A stretch of DNA of 5,698 bases, from positions 1-5,698 of the forward strand of contig DBNU01000075.1 in assembly GCA_002299125.1 (NCBI GenBank). Reading direction: 5' to 3'. The first letter of the stretch is position 1. The number at the start of each line of letters is the position of its first letter. The stretch is from Proteobacteria bacterium UBA664. GTDB taxonomy: Bacteria > Pseudomonadota > Gammaproteobacteria > UBA7966. Of the stretch, positions 5,612-5,698 are shown in pieces. The notes below the pieces were generated by a model. It was not told the DNA's origin and did not search any database. It worked only from the letters and a program-made list of their open reading frames with translations. The position numbers and the translations under genes are program-made.

Positions 5612-5698
5612 AGGGAGCACCCCCCGCTGGGCCGCTGTGGACCGTCGACCTGAACCAGAGGTTCAAGCTGGAAGTCGGCGGGCGAATCAGGCTTTCCG
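5611..5698 (-). ncRNA. ssrS: 6S RNA, 3' half (partial, runs off the window)
   Basis: 6S RNA mimics an open promoter and binds sigma-70 RNA polymerase, mainly in stationary phase. Read on the minus strand from 5698, the sequence gives GGAAAGCCUGAUUCGCC, then CUUGAACC-UCU-GGUUCAGG, then ACAGCGGCCCAGCGGGGG and UGCUCCC. This matches, in order and spacing, the 3' half of E. coli 6S RNA: GAGAAGCCUUAAAACUG, the CUUGAACC...GGUUCAAG hairpin, ACAGCCUGCGGCGGC and the closing-stem strand ending UCC. The 5' half and the central bubble lie beyond the window, so the terminal stem cannot be checked by pairing. The exact 3' end is uncertain by several bases; the CUCCC block at 5613-5617 is the likely limit. 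Position just before a small gene parallels the ssrS-ygfA arrangement of E. coli. Confidence 0.82.

Noticed and set aside
1..5698. CRISPR arrays, insertion sequences, integrase sites or toxin-antitoxin pairs
   Set aside because: No regularly spaced repeats, transposase motifs, terminal inverted repeats or paired small genes were seen. The tRNA end at 1-17 is not followed by an integrase.

Overview
The window looks like a core-genome segment of a GC-rich gammaproteobacterium (roughly two thirds G+C, judged by eye). The gene order tRNA-Gln / prs / rplY / pth / ychF on the + strand is the classical gammaproteobacterial arrangement, and a 6S RNA tail on the opposite strand fits the same group. 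The genus cannot be fixed from sequence alone.

Layout. Bases 1-17 read as the 3' end of a tRNA, most likely tRNA-Gln, ending in CCA. After a 55-nt spacer comes prs (73-1059, PRPP synthetase). A 179-nt structured gap follows, with three tandem hairpins; the last is a clean intrinsic terminator only 27 nt before rplY (1239-1850, the long two-domain form of 5S-rRNA-binding protein L25). Then come pth (1912-2523, peptidyl-tRNA hydrolase) and ychF (2584-3675, ribosome-associated ATPase of the Obg family), separated by about 60 nt each and probably co-transcribed. After a 271-nt gap lies the one gene that is not routine: 3947-5134, a 395-residue protein with an HELLH zinc-protease motif and a tail resembling peptidase family M91 (the NleD/HopH1 type). 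It also has a signal-peptide-like segment oddly placed about 95 residues into the reading frame.

On the - strand, facing the protease, is an EVE-domain protein (5144-5611, TTG start preferred). Its start abuts the 3' end of a 6S RNA (ssrS) whose 5' half runs off the window at 5698.

How they work together. prs feeds nucleotide, His and Trp synthesis. rplY, pth and ychF all serve the ribosome (5S RNA binding, recycling of peptidyl-tRNA, ribosome-linked ATPase). 6S RNA acts on sigma-70 RNA polymerase, and EVE proteins are PUA-like readers of modified bases. The HExxH protein has no visible functional link to these genes and no obvious partner or immunity gene. The best candidates for something undescribed are the attenuator-like leader before rplY, the M91-like protein with its start/export puzzle, and the abutment of 6S RNA and the EVE start.
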